A stretch of 64,000 nucleotides of DNA from an uncultured Rhodospirillaceae bacterium (lineage in GTDB: Bacteria; Pseudomonadota; Alphaproteobacteria; Azospirillales; Azospirillaceae). The notes under the pieces were generated by a model. The model had not been told where the DNA came from, did no database searches, and worked only from the letters and a program-made list of their open reading frames with translations. Location of the stretch: contig CALBDS010000061.1 of the NCBI GenBank assembly GCA_937927415.1, positions 155,093-219,092 on the forward strand, given 5' to 3'. Of this stretch, positions 55,740 to 64,000 are shown one piece after another. A program made the position numbers and the translations under genes. How positions within the stretch are numbered: the first letter of the stretch is position 1; every line of letters begins with the position of its first letter.

Positions 55740-57965
55740 TCAGATCGCATCCCCCGCCATTGCACATGCTCCCTGCTGGGACCGAATCATGTCGGCCAGG
55801 GCCAGCGGCGCCATCGGGCGGCCGAACAGATAGCCCTGAAGCAGGTCGCAGCCGATGGAGCGCAGGAATCGGTGCTGTTCGGCGGTTTCCACCCCCTCCG
55901 CCACCGTGACCAGCCCCAACCCGTGGGCCATGCCCACCGCCGCCCGCACCAGCGCCACGTTCTTGGCGTTTTCCGGCACATCCACGACAAAGGCACGGTC
56001 GATCTTCAGCTTGGCGACCGGCAACTGCTGCACATAGCTGAGCGAGGAATAGCCCGACCCGAAATCGTCGATGGCCACCTGCACGCCGATGCTCTCCAAC
56101 TCGCCCAGGGTGCGGACCGCCACCTTCAGGTCACGCACCGCCGCCTGTTCGGTGATTTCCAGCCCCAGCCGGTTCTGAAGCTGCGGATGCAGCTTCAACA
56201 GTTCCTGGAGCCGGTGGGTAAGGTTGCCGCGCAGGAACTGCTGGCCGGAGATGTTCATGAACACCCGGTCGGGCAACACCCCGCCCGCTTCCCACACCAG
56301 CATCTGATGCACGACGGTGGTCAGCACCCAATCGGTGATGGGCACGATCAGGCCGCTTTCCTCGGCCACCGGGATGAATTCCGCCGGCGAAATGCCGCCC
56401 AGCGTCTCGTGGGTCCAGCGCAGCAGGGCCTCGGCGCTCTTCACATGGCCGGAGGCGGCATCGACGATGGGCTGATAGACCAGATGCAGTTCGTTGCGCT
56501 CGATGGCGTGGGCCAGATGCATGGTCAGCAGCATCCGGCGGGTGGCGGCAGCGGCCATTTCGGGGGTGTAGAAACAGACCGAATTGCCGCCGTTGTGCTG
56601 CACGGCCTGCAACGCCAGCTTGGCCTTGGTGTTCAACTCCTCCAGCCGCTGCACCGTCTCGTCGCAGATGGCCCCGCCCACCGACACCCGCAACCGCACC
56701 CAATGGCGCTCGGCGTAGATGGACGCGGTGAGGCGGTCGTGCAGCGTGTGAGCCAGGGTCTGGGCATCATCATCACCCGGCACCCGCGACAGGGCGGCGA
56801 ATTCGTCGGCCGCGATGCGGCAGATGTAGGTTTCCTTGGGCAGAACCTCCATCACCCGGCTGACCAGCGCCTTGAGCGCGGCATCACCCACATGGAAGCC
56901 GAACGCCTCGTTCACATCGCTGAACTGGTCCACATCCAGGGTGTAGAGGGCGTAACAGCCGTCCATCCCCGGCACGTTGCGGGCGTTGGCCAGCACCGCT
57001 TCGCATTCCTCCAGAAAAGCGGCGCGGGTCAGCACCCCGGTCAGCGTATCGTGGCGGGCCAGGTACGTGGCCCGCTGTTCCGCTTCCAACTGGTCGGAGA
57101 TGTCGCGGATGACGCCGACGAACACCACCTCCCCGTTCACCCGCGCCTCCCCGACGCTGAGATGGATGGGAAAGACGGCGCCGTTCTTGCGCTTGCCCAG
57201 GGAATCCCGCCCGATCCCGATGATCTTGGGCCGCGCGGTGTCCATATAGGTGTCGATGTATTTGTCGTGGTCGCGGGAAAACGGCGGCGGCATCAGAACC
57301 GACAGGTTCCGGCCCAGCAATTCCCCCTCCTCGTAACCGAACAGGCGGCAACAGGCCTGATTGATCGACCGGATGACGCCGCGACGGTCGGCCATCACCA
57401 CCCCATCCACCACCGCGTTCAGCACCGTGGAAATGAACGGGTCGCGGCGCAGCAGGAAATCGGCGATCCGCTGCCCATCGGTGATGTCGTGCAACAACCC
57501 CAGAAAGCCGATGGTGCCGTCATCGTGCCGATGGGGCAGCACCCCGCCGGTCAACAGCCGGCGGCTGCCATCCGGCCGTTCCATCACCACATCCACCGGG
57601 TTGGTGGCGGCCGTTTCCCGCGCGCCGTCCAGCGCCCGGCCCAACGCAGCGGCGACAGGGTGCAGCAGCCCGGCCAGCGGCTGGCCAATAAGGGGCTGGT
57701 CGGTTAGGGGCTGGCCGTCTGCGCGCGCACCCTCTTCCCCGGCAAGCAGCGCCAGGGCCGGCTCGTTCAGGTGGCGGATCCGCCCCTGGGCATCCAGATA
57801 GAAAAGCGCCTGCGACGTATGATCCAGCACGCTACGGGCCAGGGACGCCAGAAACTCCACCTCGGAACAACCGGCGGGAGCACAGGGTGAACAGGGCGCC
57901 TGATGCCCGTCAGCCGGCTGAATCAAACCGGACTGGATCGATGCCGCCGAACCCGTTTCCACCAT
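55740..57965 (-). CDS. PAS-PAS(FixL-type)-GGDEF(degenerate)-EAL cyclic-di-GMP phosphodiesterase
   Basis: The 741-residue cytoplasmic protein has a first PAS at about 45-165 and a second at about 180-300 that closely follows the FixL heme PAS: DHDKYIDTY has His233 at the place of the FixL heme histidine, and IIGIGRDSLGKR has Arg253 exactly 20 residues on, as His200 and Arg220 in the Bradyrhizobium protein. The GGDEF domain is degenerate (AADEF around residue 388), so it probably does not make c-di-GMP. The EAL domain looks active: SAEALLRW, EITEQ, DDFGSGYSS, KIDRAFV and AEGVETAEQ. The layout recalls the oxygen-sensing phosphodiesterases DosP and PDEA1. Expected role: c-di-GMP breakdown set by oxygen. 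Confidence 0.9.
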   Translation of the reverse strand: MVETGSAASIQSGLIQPADGHQAPCSPCAPAGCSEVEFLASLARSVLDHTSQALFYLDAQGRIRHLNEPALALLAGEEGARADGQPLTDQPLIGQPLAGLLHPVAAALGRALDGARETAATNPVDVVMERPDGSRRLLTGGVLPHRHDDGTIGFLGLLHDITDGQRIADFLLRRDPFISTVLNAVVDGVVMADRRGVIRSINQACCRLFGYEEGELLGRNLSVLMPPPFSRDHDKYIDTYMDTARPKIIGIGRDSLGKRKNGAVFPIHLSVGEARVNGEVVFVGVIRDISDQLEAEQRATYLARHDTLTGVLTRAAFLEECEAVLANARNVPGMDGCYALYTLDVDQFSDVNEAFGFHVGDAALKALVSRVMEVLPKETYICRIAADEFAALSRVPGDDDAQTLAHTLHDRLTASIYAERHWVRLRVSVGGAICDETVQRLEELNTKAKLALQAVQHNGGNSVCFYTPEMAAAATRRMLLTMHLAHAIERNELHLVYQPIVDAASGHVKSAEALLRWTHETLGGISPAEFIPVAEESGLIVPITDWVLTTVVHQMLVWEAGGVLPDRVFMNISGQQFLRGNLTHRLQELLKLHPQLQNRLGLEITEQAAVRDLKVAVRTLGELESIGVQVAIDDFGSGYSSLSYVQQLPVAKLKIDRAFVVDVPENAKNVALVRAAVGMAHGLGLVTVAEGVETAEQHRFLRSIGCDLLQGYLFGRPMAPLALADMIRSQQGACAMAGDAI

Positions 57966-58323
57966 TCACCCTCGTGTTCTAACGCCCCGGCTGCCCGGAG
58001 GACTCTTCCTGCAAAAACAGTCACGCCCCCAAGTGCCGGCCCTGTCCCCTACAGACCGCCACCCGCATGACAGGTGAGAACCCACCAAAAAGATATATAA
58101 CCCATAAAGGGTATAACCATGACGAATGTTCAGGGCAACCAAAACGCTAATGCACCATGAACGCTTGTCTCTCACTAAGAACTAACATGACCGCCGTGGC
58201 AAGAGTGTAAAAATCCGTTAGGAATGGAACGGCGTAATCTTATTGCGCCCTTCCCCTTTCCCCATCGTCAAACCGTCCTTTGGGGAAGGATGGGGTTGCG
58301 GATGATGCATACACCCCGATCGC
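57966..58323. other. Intergenic region upstream of the EAL gene
   Basis: 358 bases with no supportable gene. It is AT-richer around 58080-58220 and probably holds the promoter of the EAL gene (transcribed leftward). CCCCATC (58260-58266) pairs with GATGGGG (58289-58295), a possible terminator for the glycosyltransferase gene. Confidence 0.5.
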
Positions 58324-59541
58324 TCACCGGCCCCCCTCCTCGGCCATGCGGTGCAGCAGCGCGACATTCCGGCCAAGGCAGGCGGGCAGATCATAGCCTT
58401 CCACCACCATCCGCCGGGCCGCCGCCCGCAAGGGAGCAAAGGCGCCGGGATCGGCCAGCGCCTCCACGACCCGGCGGGCCAGGGCCGCGGAATCGAAGAA
58501 ATCGGTCAGCAGACCATTGTGCCCATCCTGGATCACCTCCCGCACCGGAACGGTGTCGGACCCGACGATCAGGCATTCCATGGCCATGGCTTCCAGCATG
58601 GACCACGACAGGACGAAGGGATAGGTCAGATAGACATGAACCCGCGACAGGCTGAGGACCGTCATGTACTGGTCATAGGGCAGATGCCCCAGAAAGTGGA
58701 CCCGCCGGCTGTCCATCGCCACCTCTTTCAGCATGGCCTCCCGCCAGGTTCCCCCGCCCTGGGGACGAGCGCCATAGCTGACATCATCGGCACCGACCAC
58801 CAGAACCGTGGCGTTGGGGCGGGCCTCGCAAATGGCCGGCAACGCCCGCATGAAGGTGGGAAAACCGCGGTACGGCTCCAGATTGCGGGCGACATAGGTT
58901 ACCACCTCGTCCCCCCGGCGCAGTACCCGGCCATCGGGAAGCGTCAGGGCGGCCGTCGGGTCCGGGCGCAGGCGCGTGGTGTCGATGCCCTCGTGGATCA
59001 CCTCGATCTTTGGCTGGTATGCCGCGGGATGGGTGGAGCGTTGCCATTGGGTGGGGGAAACGCCGCGGTCGCACGCTTCCAGCGCCAGCAGCAGCGGCGT
59101 GGTGCGCAACCGCAAACCCAGCCGCGCGTCGATGTCCGGTGTCACCGCCGGATCGAACCCGAAATCCTGCCCCTCGGGCCGGTAGAAATATTCGCAATAA
59201 TTGAGATAGGGCGTTTTGGGGAACACATCCTTGACGAACAGGGTTTCACCCCACCCCGGATGCCCGACGATAAGATCGGGGACAAAGCCGCTTTGCCGCA
59301 AGGCCAACAGATGCTTGGCGACTTCCTGACCATGATAAACCGCGTCCTGGGTGGAACGCAGGTACAGATGCGGCTTCACGTCCGTCTTGCGGGTGCCGTA
59401 GAGCAGGCGCCGAACACCAGGCAGAGGGCGATCGGTGCGTTTGGTGATGAAAACCACCTGATTGGCGGGGTCGGCGGCCATGGCCGCGGCCAGATGCTTG
59501 TACTGCCCCGGCATGTTCTGATGGATAAAGACGACTTTCAC
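58324..59541 (-). CDS. GT4-family glycosyltransferase
   Basis: A 405-residue protein with a GT-B fold: VFIHQNMPGQYKHLAAAMAA at the N-terminus and FGHLPYDQYM-like segment (FLGHLPYDQYMTVLS), then WSMLEAMAMECLIVGSDTVP, the C-terminal donor site of GT4 enzymes. A start at GTG 59541 has a very good GGAGGGGGG ribosome site; the frame continues to 59583. It is the last gene of the leftward series beginning with the exoprotein. The sugar donor and acceptor are unknown. Confidence 0.85.
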   Translation of the reverse strand: MKVVFIHQNMPGQYKHLAAAMAADPANQVVFITKRTDRPLPGVRRLLYGTRKTDVKPHLYLRSTQDAVYHGQEVAKHLLALRQSGFVPDLIVGHPGWGETLFVKDVFPKTPYLNYCEYFYRPEGQDFGFDPAVTPDIDARLGLRLRTTPLLLALEACDRGVSPTQWQRSTHPAAYQPKIEVIHEGIDTTRLRPDPTAALTLPDGRVLRRGDEVVTYVARNLEPYRGFPTFMRALPAICEARPNATVLVVGADDVSYGARPQGGGTWREAMLKEVAMDSRRVHFLGHLPYDQYMTVLSLSRVHVYLTYPFVLSWSMLEAMAMECLIVGSDTVPVREVIQDGHNGLLTDFFDSAALARRVVEALADPGAFAPLRAAARRMVVEGYDLPACLGRNVALLHRMAEEGGR

Positions 59542-59703
59542 GACCCCCCTCCAAAGACGAAGCACATTTCGGGCGGCGGTCATCCCATAAGGCTGTTCAA
59601 TCCCGCGGCTTCACATTCGACGGCACGCCCCCGCAGCCGGATGGACCAATTACAGGTAGTGAATGGTATTGGTAAATACCAAACACCCGCTCTGGTTTGA
59701 TTT

Positions 59704-61338
59704 TCAGCCGAGAGCCGCGGCAATCGACCGGGCCACGGCGGTCCAGTCACCGGGGACGGACTGACGGAACAGCCGGGTGCGGCTGTACCACGGGGTATCG
59801 CTGCGGGCGATCATCCACCGGCTGTCACAGGCGGCAGCGATCATTCCCCATGCCGGCACCCCCAGCGCCCCAGCCAGATGGAGAGGCATGGAATCCACGG
59901 TGATGACCAGATCCAGACAGGCGGTCAGGGCCGCCAGCCGTTCCAGCGGCATCAGGTCGTCGCGGGCAAAACGCAACAGGTCCAGACCGTCGGGTGCCGG
60001 CTGGTCAGCCGTCGCTCCCACCTGCAGCGACACGAAACGCACACCCGCCACACCCGCCAACGGCGCCAGATCCGCCAGCGATGCCGACCGCATGGGGTCC
60101 ATGACATGGGCGGGGTTGCCGGCCCAGCACAGACCGACCAACCGTTCCCCCGGCACCGGCGCCAGACGCTGGCGCCAGTGCGCCATCAACCCGGCATCGG
60201 CGCTCAGATAGCCGTCGGCCTTGGGAATGGCCCCGCCGGAGCGCATGCGGTTGGGCAGTTTCATCAACGGCGCGGCGGTGACGGCCCCGCCCAGTTCTCC
60301 CTCGTTCACGATCCGCAGGCGCGGGTGAGCCATCGCCCGGGCCAGGAACGCGCGCAGCGCCGGCTGCACCAGCAGATCCACGTCATGCCCGGCCTCCGCC
60401 ATCACCAGGGCGTAGCGGCAAAACTGCACCGTGTCGCCCAACCCCTGTTCGGCCAGCAGCAGCACACGCCCCGCCCGCGCCCCCGGCGGTTCGCCCCACC
60501 AGGGGGGAAGGGGCGGCGACGGCAGCGGGTCGGAGCCGGCCTCATGCTCGGCCCATCCCTCCTCGAACCGTCCGGCCCGCAGCAGGGCCAAGCCGCGGTT
60601 GGTGCGGGCGGTGCGCAGATCCGGGGCGATGGCAAGCGCCCGCTCGAAAACCGCCAGCACCGCATCATAACGGGCCTGATCGGTTTCGGCCTGCCCCGCC
60701 CGCTCCATGGCGATGCCCAGATTGCTCCACGCCCCGGCGCCGGCCGGGTTCAAAACCACAGCGCGGCGCAGGACGGCCCATGCGTCGGCGGGGCGGCGGT
60801 TTGTCAGCAGTGCCGCCCCGTGAGTGGCGGCGATCTCCCCATTGAACGGGTCCAGCGCCACCGCCCGGCACAGGCAGTCCAACGCCTCCTCCACCCGGTC
60901 GAGCCGCCCCAGCGTCTGGCCGGCACCGGCATGCCACGCAGCGTTGCCGTCGTCCAGGGCCAGCGCCTTCTGATAGACGGCCAGCGCCTCATCCAACCGG
61001 CCCGCCGCCGCCCATTGCTCCGCCACCAGCCCGTACTGCGCCGCGGCACCGGCCCGGTCGCCCTTGCGTTCCAGGGTCAGGGCCAAATTCTGGCGGATAT
61101 CCCAGGCGTCGGGCCGCCGGGCCAACGCCTGCCCGATCAACGCTTCCGCCCGGTCAAGGTCCCCCTGCTGCCCGGCCACGATTCCCCGGCGGTGGAGAAA
61201 CTCCGGATGGCCGGGATCGCTGGTCAGCAGCGCATCGTACAAGACGGCCGCGGCGGCCAGATTCCCGGCCCGGTGCTGCACCTCCGCCGCCTGGAACAGG
61301 CCGCGCAGGGAATTCTGGGAAATCTCGGAAGACGTCAT
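59704..61338 (-). CDS. TPR protein with GT9/heptosyltransferase-like domain
   Basis: The 544-residue protein starts with about seven TPR units (residues 10-280; e.g. RRGIVAGQQGDLDRAEALIG). The C-terminal domain has LLLAEQGLGDTVQFCRYAL and ITVDSMPLHLAGALGVPAWG, typical of heptosyltransferase-like GT-B enzymes. TPR plus glycosyltransferase recalls OGT-like or HMW1C-type protein glycosylation enzymes, though those belong to GT41. It is encoded just downstream of the TpsB gene (27 bases), so it may glycosylate the secreted exoprotein. Confidence 0.82.
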   Translation of the reverse strand: MTSSEISQNSLRGLFQAAEVQHRAGNLAAAAVLYDALLTSDPGHPEFLHRRGIVAGQQGDLDRAEALIGQALARRPDAWDIRQNLALTLERKGDRAGAAAQYGLVAEQWAAAGRLDEALAVYQKALALDDGNAAWHAGAGQTLGRLDRVEEALDCLCRAVALDPFNGEIAATHGAALLTNRRPADAWAVLRRAVVLNPAGAGAWSNLGIAMERAGQAETDQARYDAVLAVFERALAIAPDLRTARTNRGLALLRAGRFEEGWAEHEAGSDPLPSPPLPPWWGEPPGARAGRVLLLAEQGLGDTVQFCRYALVMAEAGHDVDLLVQPALRAFLARAMAHPRLRIVNEGELGGAVTAAPLMKLPNRMRSGGAIPKADGYLSADAGLMAHWRQRLAPVPGERLVGLCWAGNPAHVMDPMRSASLADLAPLAGVAGVRFVSLQVGATADQPAPDGLDLLRFARDDLMPLERLAALTACLDLVITVDSMPLHLAGALGVPAWGMIAAACDSRWMIARSDTPWYSRTRLFRQSVPGDWTAVARSIAAALG

Positions 61339-61365
61339 GAGGGGCGCGCGGTCCTTCCCCCGCCA

Positions 61366-63150
61366 TCAATAGGAAACGGTCAGGCCCAGGTGCGGGCGCT
61401 GGCTGCGGTCGCCCTTGCCCGGTGCGGTAATCAGGCCCCAACCGTAATCGAAGCGCAGCGACACGGCGGGCGCCACGGAATAACGCACCCCCACCCCCAC
61501 GCCGGACAGGTGCGCGGTCTTGGCCTCGCCAAAGCCGGGGTTGCGGTTGTTGGCGATGCCATAATCCCAAAAGGCCAGGAACTGCAGCCGGTCATCCCCT
61601 TCCCGCCCGGTCAGTTCCCGCACGAGGCTGTATTCCGGGGAGCGCACTTCGTTGACCATGATGAAGCCCTGGTCCCCGTTGGCGGCCCGCTCCTCGTACC
61701 CGCGCACGCTGGTACCACCGCCGAAGCCCAACTGTTCCGACGACAGAAGCGCGCCGTTGGACATCTGCCCCTGAAGCCGCAGCACCCATGCGGTGTTGCC
61801 CGGCAACTGCGTCACCCGGTCAATGTTCAGGCGGCCATAGACATAGCGGGAATCGGTGTTGACCCGCTGGTCCTGGAACGCGGTACTGGTGTTGTGGCTG
61901 TTGAAGCCGCCGGGGCTGACGAACAGGTTGGCGCTGAGCGAAAACGCCCCCCAACCGTCGGGCCGCGAGGCGCTGTAACCCAGCATCCACTGCGCCACGT
62001 CCGCCGACGATGACGACACCGACGCCCCGCCGAATTCCAGGTCGTTGTTCGAGCGTTTCCAGTCGAACCCGGCCTGAAGCTCGTGGGTGACCTTTTCCAC
62101 CATCGGCAGCGGCACGCCGTAACGGGCGGATGCCTGCGCCGACCGTCCGATCTGGTGGAAACTGCTGTCGATTTCCGGCACCGATTCCGAATAGCTGCCG
62201 AACAGCGTCAGCGTGTGCCGCCAGGGCAGCGGAATGATGTAGCTGCCGGAATGACTGGCCGAGCGCGGCTTTTCCGTCGGGTTGTTCCAAAATCCCGGAC
62301 TGGCGGTGAACTGATAGGACAGCTGGTGGTCCAGCCACAGGGCGTTGCCCCAGTTGAAGCCCAGGAAGCTGCGCCCCCGCTCGGTGGTTTCGGTCCCGGT
62401 GTTCTCATAGCCGGCAAAGGCGCGGAACGGCAGCCGGTCCGTCACCCGCAGCGCAATGTCGCTGCGCCCCGGTTCCCGCGAACGCTCATAGACCAGATCG
62501 ACCCGGCGGAACGGGTTCTGGTTCAGCCAGTTCACATCATCCAACAGACGGCTGCCGATGATGCGGTCGCCGGGGCGGGTGCGCACCTGCGGCAGCAGCA
62601 GACTGTCGGAGAACCACTCCGCCCCCTCGGTCCGGACGGTGCCGGCGCGGAATTCCAACGCCAGAATCTGGACCGCCCCGGTGGAGATGTCCTGTTCGGG
62701 AATCACCACGTCAACCAGCGGATGGTCGCTGTCGCGGAACTGGATCACCGTCAGCCGGCTGATCTCGTTCAGCATGTCCAACGTCACCGGACGGCCGAGA
62801 AAACCGGCCATCAGGTTATGGAACGCGGGGCTGTCCAGCACATCCACGCGGCTGCTGTCGATGCCCCGGTCCGCCACACCGTTGGGGCGGAGCTGCGCGG
62901 CCGACGACAGGAACACCATCCCTTTGAGGGATGGCAGCACCACCTGCCCGCCCCCCGGCGTGGGGGCTGCGACCGCGGGGGCCGGCAGGCTTTGCACCGG
63001 CGGGTTGGCCGGCGGTGTCTTGGGCGCGATCCGCTCGAAATCCTGAGCGGCGGCAGGCACGGCACAGGCCAGGGCGGCCCCGAACAGGGCGGAACCGCAC
63101 AGGACCTTGACGGAACGGGAATCCGTCGGACGGCACGGGGTCACGGTCAC
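61366..63150 (-). CDS. TpsB-type outer-membrane transporter (ShlB/FhaC/HecB family)
   Basis: The 594-residue protein has a signal peptide (GSALFGAALACAVPAAAQ), then a POTRA region (about 110-240; RPVTLDMLNEISRLTVIQ) and a C-terminal beta-barrel ending in a YSVAPAVSLRFDYGWG-type strand and a final TVSY. TpsB proteins export a TpsA partner across the outer membrane. The GTG start overlaps the upstream exoprotein stop (GTGA) and follows AGGAGG. Order tpsA-tpsB-GT-GT. Confidence 0.9.
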   Translation of the reverse strand: MTVTPCRPTDSRSVKVLCGSALFGAALACAVPAAAQDFERIAPKTPPANPPVQSLPAPAVAAPTPGGGQVVLPSLKGMVFLSSAAQLRPNGVADRGIDSSRVDVLDSPAFHNLMAGFLGRPVTLDMLNEISRLTVIQFRDSDHPLVDVVIPEQDISTGAVQILALEFRAGTVRTEGAEWFSDSLLLPQVRTRPGDRIIGSRLLDDVNWLNQNPFRRVDLVYERSREPGRSDIALRVTDRLPFRAFAGYENTGTETTERGRSFLGFNWGNALWLDHQLSYQFTASPGFWNNPTEKPRSASHSGSYIIPLPWRHTLTLFGSYSESVPEIDSSFHQIGRSAQASARYGVPLPMVEKVTHELQAGFDWKRSNNDLEFGGASVSSSSADVAQWMLGYSASRPDGWGAFSLSANLFVSPGGFNSHNTSTAFQDQRVNTDSRYVYGRLNIDRVTQLPGNTAWVLRLQGQMSNGALLSSEQLGFGGGTSVRGYEERAANGDQGFIMVNEVRSPEYSLVRELTGREGDDRLQFLAFWDYGIANNRNPGFGEAKTAHLSGVGVGVRYSVAPAVSLRFDYGWGLITAPGKGDRSQRPHLGLTVSY

Positions 63151-64000
63151 GAACCGCCCTCCTGCTGCGCCCGCCGGCCGGTGCTGTCGGTGCCGGACTG
63201 TTTATCCTCCACAAGAGACACGTTCGGCGTTTCCTCCGCCTTGAAGGTGTTGAAGCTGGACGCGGAAGCCAAGGCTCCGCCGCCGGTCCCACCCTCCTGT
63301 GCGGAGGCCGAACCGCCGCCGGCGGACGACCCGGACGGTACCGGACCGCCCGGCCCCGTGACCGCCGGTGCCGAGACTGTCCCACCGGCCGGTGCTGCGC
63401 CGGGCGGTGCCCCCCCGCTCCCGCTGCCGGAGGACGATGAGCCGGCCGGTGCCACGGCCTGGCTGGCCGATTGGCTGTAGACCACGTTGAATCCCCCGGC
63501 ACTGACCGACGCCTCGACCCGCGTGCCCGCGGGAAGAGAGGCGACTGCCTGTCCCGATACCGTCGGCGCGGAAACCTGCACGGTAACGACGCTGCTCGCG
63601 GCACCGGCTCCCGAAACGGTGGGTGTCACCAGCACCGACGGCGTGGCGGAAACCGCCCCCCCGCCCAGGTTCGCCGGCGTGTTGGCGGGCGCCACGGTGC
63701 CAGCCGATGCGGGCGTGCCCCCTCCTGTCTGGGGAACCGACGCGATCGGCAAAGCGGTGGCGCTGGTGACGGCACTGGTGCTGGACACCACCGAAACCGT
63801 ACCGCCGATGACCGGAGGCGACTGCACGACCACCACCGTCGGCGCCGGCGGGGGTGGCGGAGGCGGAGGAGTTACGGGGGGCGACACCGGGGGCGAGACC
63901 GGCGGAGGCACGGGGGGCGAAACCGGCGGAGACACAGGCGGCGACACCGGAGGCGAAACCGGCGGAGACACAGGCGGCGAGACCGGAGGCGAGACCGGCG
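63147..64000 (-). CDS. C-terminal part of probable TpsA exoprotein (5' end outside window)
   Basis: Only the last 284 or so residues lie in the window; the frame is open to the right end. It begins with tandem PPVS repeats followed by PPPPPPPP, then a Ser/Thr/Ala/Val/Gly-rich stretch (SGAGAASSVVTVQVSAPTVS), and a short C-terminal tail NVSLVEDKQSGTDSTGRRAQ. No filamentous hemagglutinin repeats are visible in this part. Position before tpsB and composition make it the likely secreted substrate. The true size is unknown. Confidence 0.7.
   Translation of the reverse strand, partial: PVSPPVSPPVSPPVSPPVSPPVSPPVSPPVPPPVSPPVSPPVTPPPPPPPPAPTVVVVQSPPVIGGTVSVVSSTSAVTSATALPIASVPQTGGGTPASAGTVAPANTPANLGGGAVSATPSVLVTPTVSGAGAASSVVTVQVSAPTVSGQAVASLPAGTRVEASVSAGGFNVVYSQSASQAVAPAGSSSSGSGSGGAPPGAAPAGGTVSAPAVTGPGGPVPSGSSAGGGSASAQEGGTGGGALASASSFNTFKAEETPNVSLVEDKQSGTDSTGRRAQQEGGS
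63861..64000. repeat. Tandem repeats encoding Pro-Pro-Val-Ser
   Basis: Units close to GGCGGAGACACC and GGCGGCGACACA recur every 12 bases and continue beyond the window edge. The encoded peptide is (PPVS)n with occasional PPVP or PPVT. Such a proline-rich spacer often crosses the cell wall or stalks a domain away from the membrane, and its length may vary between strains. Confidence 0.85.

Noticed and set aside
57966..58175. 69-codon minus-strand frame upstream of the EAL gene
   Set aside because: No ribosome site, no similarity, and the region looks like a promoter region.
63861..64000. CRISPR-like spaced repeats
   Set aside because: The repeats are contiguous 12-base coding units without spacers and keep the reading frame; they are protein-coding tandem repeats.

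Overview
The window looks like chromosomal DNA of a high-GC alphaproteobacterium, most likely of the Rhodospirillales/Azospirillaceae type. The evidence is a circularly permuted two-piece tmRNA gene, COQ9 transcribed divergently from rpsU, the hisG-hisD-UPF0262-phosphatase order, a polyhydroxybutyrate cluster with PhaR, and many chemotaxis and cyclic-di-GMP proteins. No integrase, transposase, phage gene or CRISPR array was seen. The genus is inferred from gene content only.

Layout. (1) 1-4936: the end of a PilZ sensory protein, a soluble globin-coupled chemotaxis transducer with its own PilZ domain behind an FNR-type box, and a large membrane protein. (2) 4958-15274, minus strand: a DMT exporter, then a nucleoside uptake and salvage block (BMP-type ABC importer, cdd, purine nucleoside phosphorylase, deoC, deoA) split by one unrecognised gene. 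(3) 15475-22188: a LysE exporter, oxyR, an exported chorismate mutase/prephenate dehydratase-like protein, a TrpXYZ-type ABC importer, and thyX. (4) 22291-27274: ssrA next to sspB, a TfoX-like gene, a REPIN-like repeat, coq9-def facing rpsU, ychF and a Nudix gene. (5) 27389-30075: a LysR regulator, an MFS transporter and a small membrane protein. (6) 30164-34882: the PHB cluster (phaE-like, phaC, phaA, phaB, with phaR divergent). (7) 34890-45074: a glutathionylspermidine synthase-like protein, a 1351-residue hybrid kinase overlapping a PleD-like diguanylate cyclase, tRNA-Ser(GCU), a small basic protein and a PAS kinase. (8) 45185-53938: gatCAB with a two-gene insert between gatA and gatB, a small conserved ORF, a HIBADH-type dehydrogenase, and hisG-hisD-UPF0262-phosphatase. 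(9) 53939-58323: an intergenic region rich in hairpins, small proteins, a FlaG-like protein, and a PAS-PAS-GGDEF-EAL protein whose second PAS matches FixL at the heme and oxygen-contact residues. (10) 58324-64000: two glycosyltransferases, a TpsB transporter and the C-terminus of a probable TpsA exoprotein, which together look like an adhesin secretion and glycosylation locus.

Two themes recur. One is oxygen sensing linked to motility and c-di-GMP: a globin transducer with PilZ, and a FixL-like PAS on an EAL enzyme. The other is protein or carbon quality control and storage: tmRNA with its ClpXP adaptor, deformylase, and PHB. The most promising less-described items are the insert inside gatCAB, the TPS-plus-glycosyltransferase locus, the exported chorismate mutase-like protein and the triple-hairpin intergenic region.
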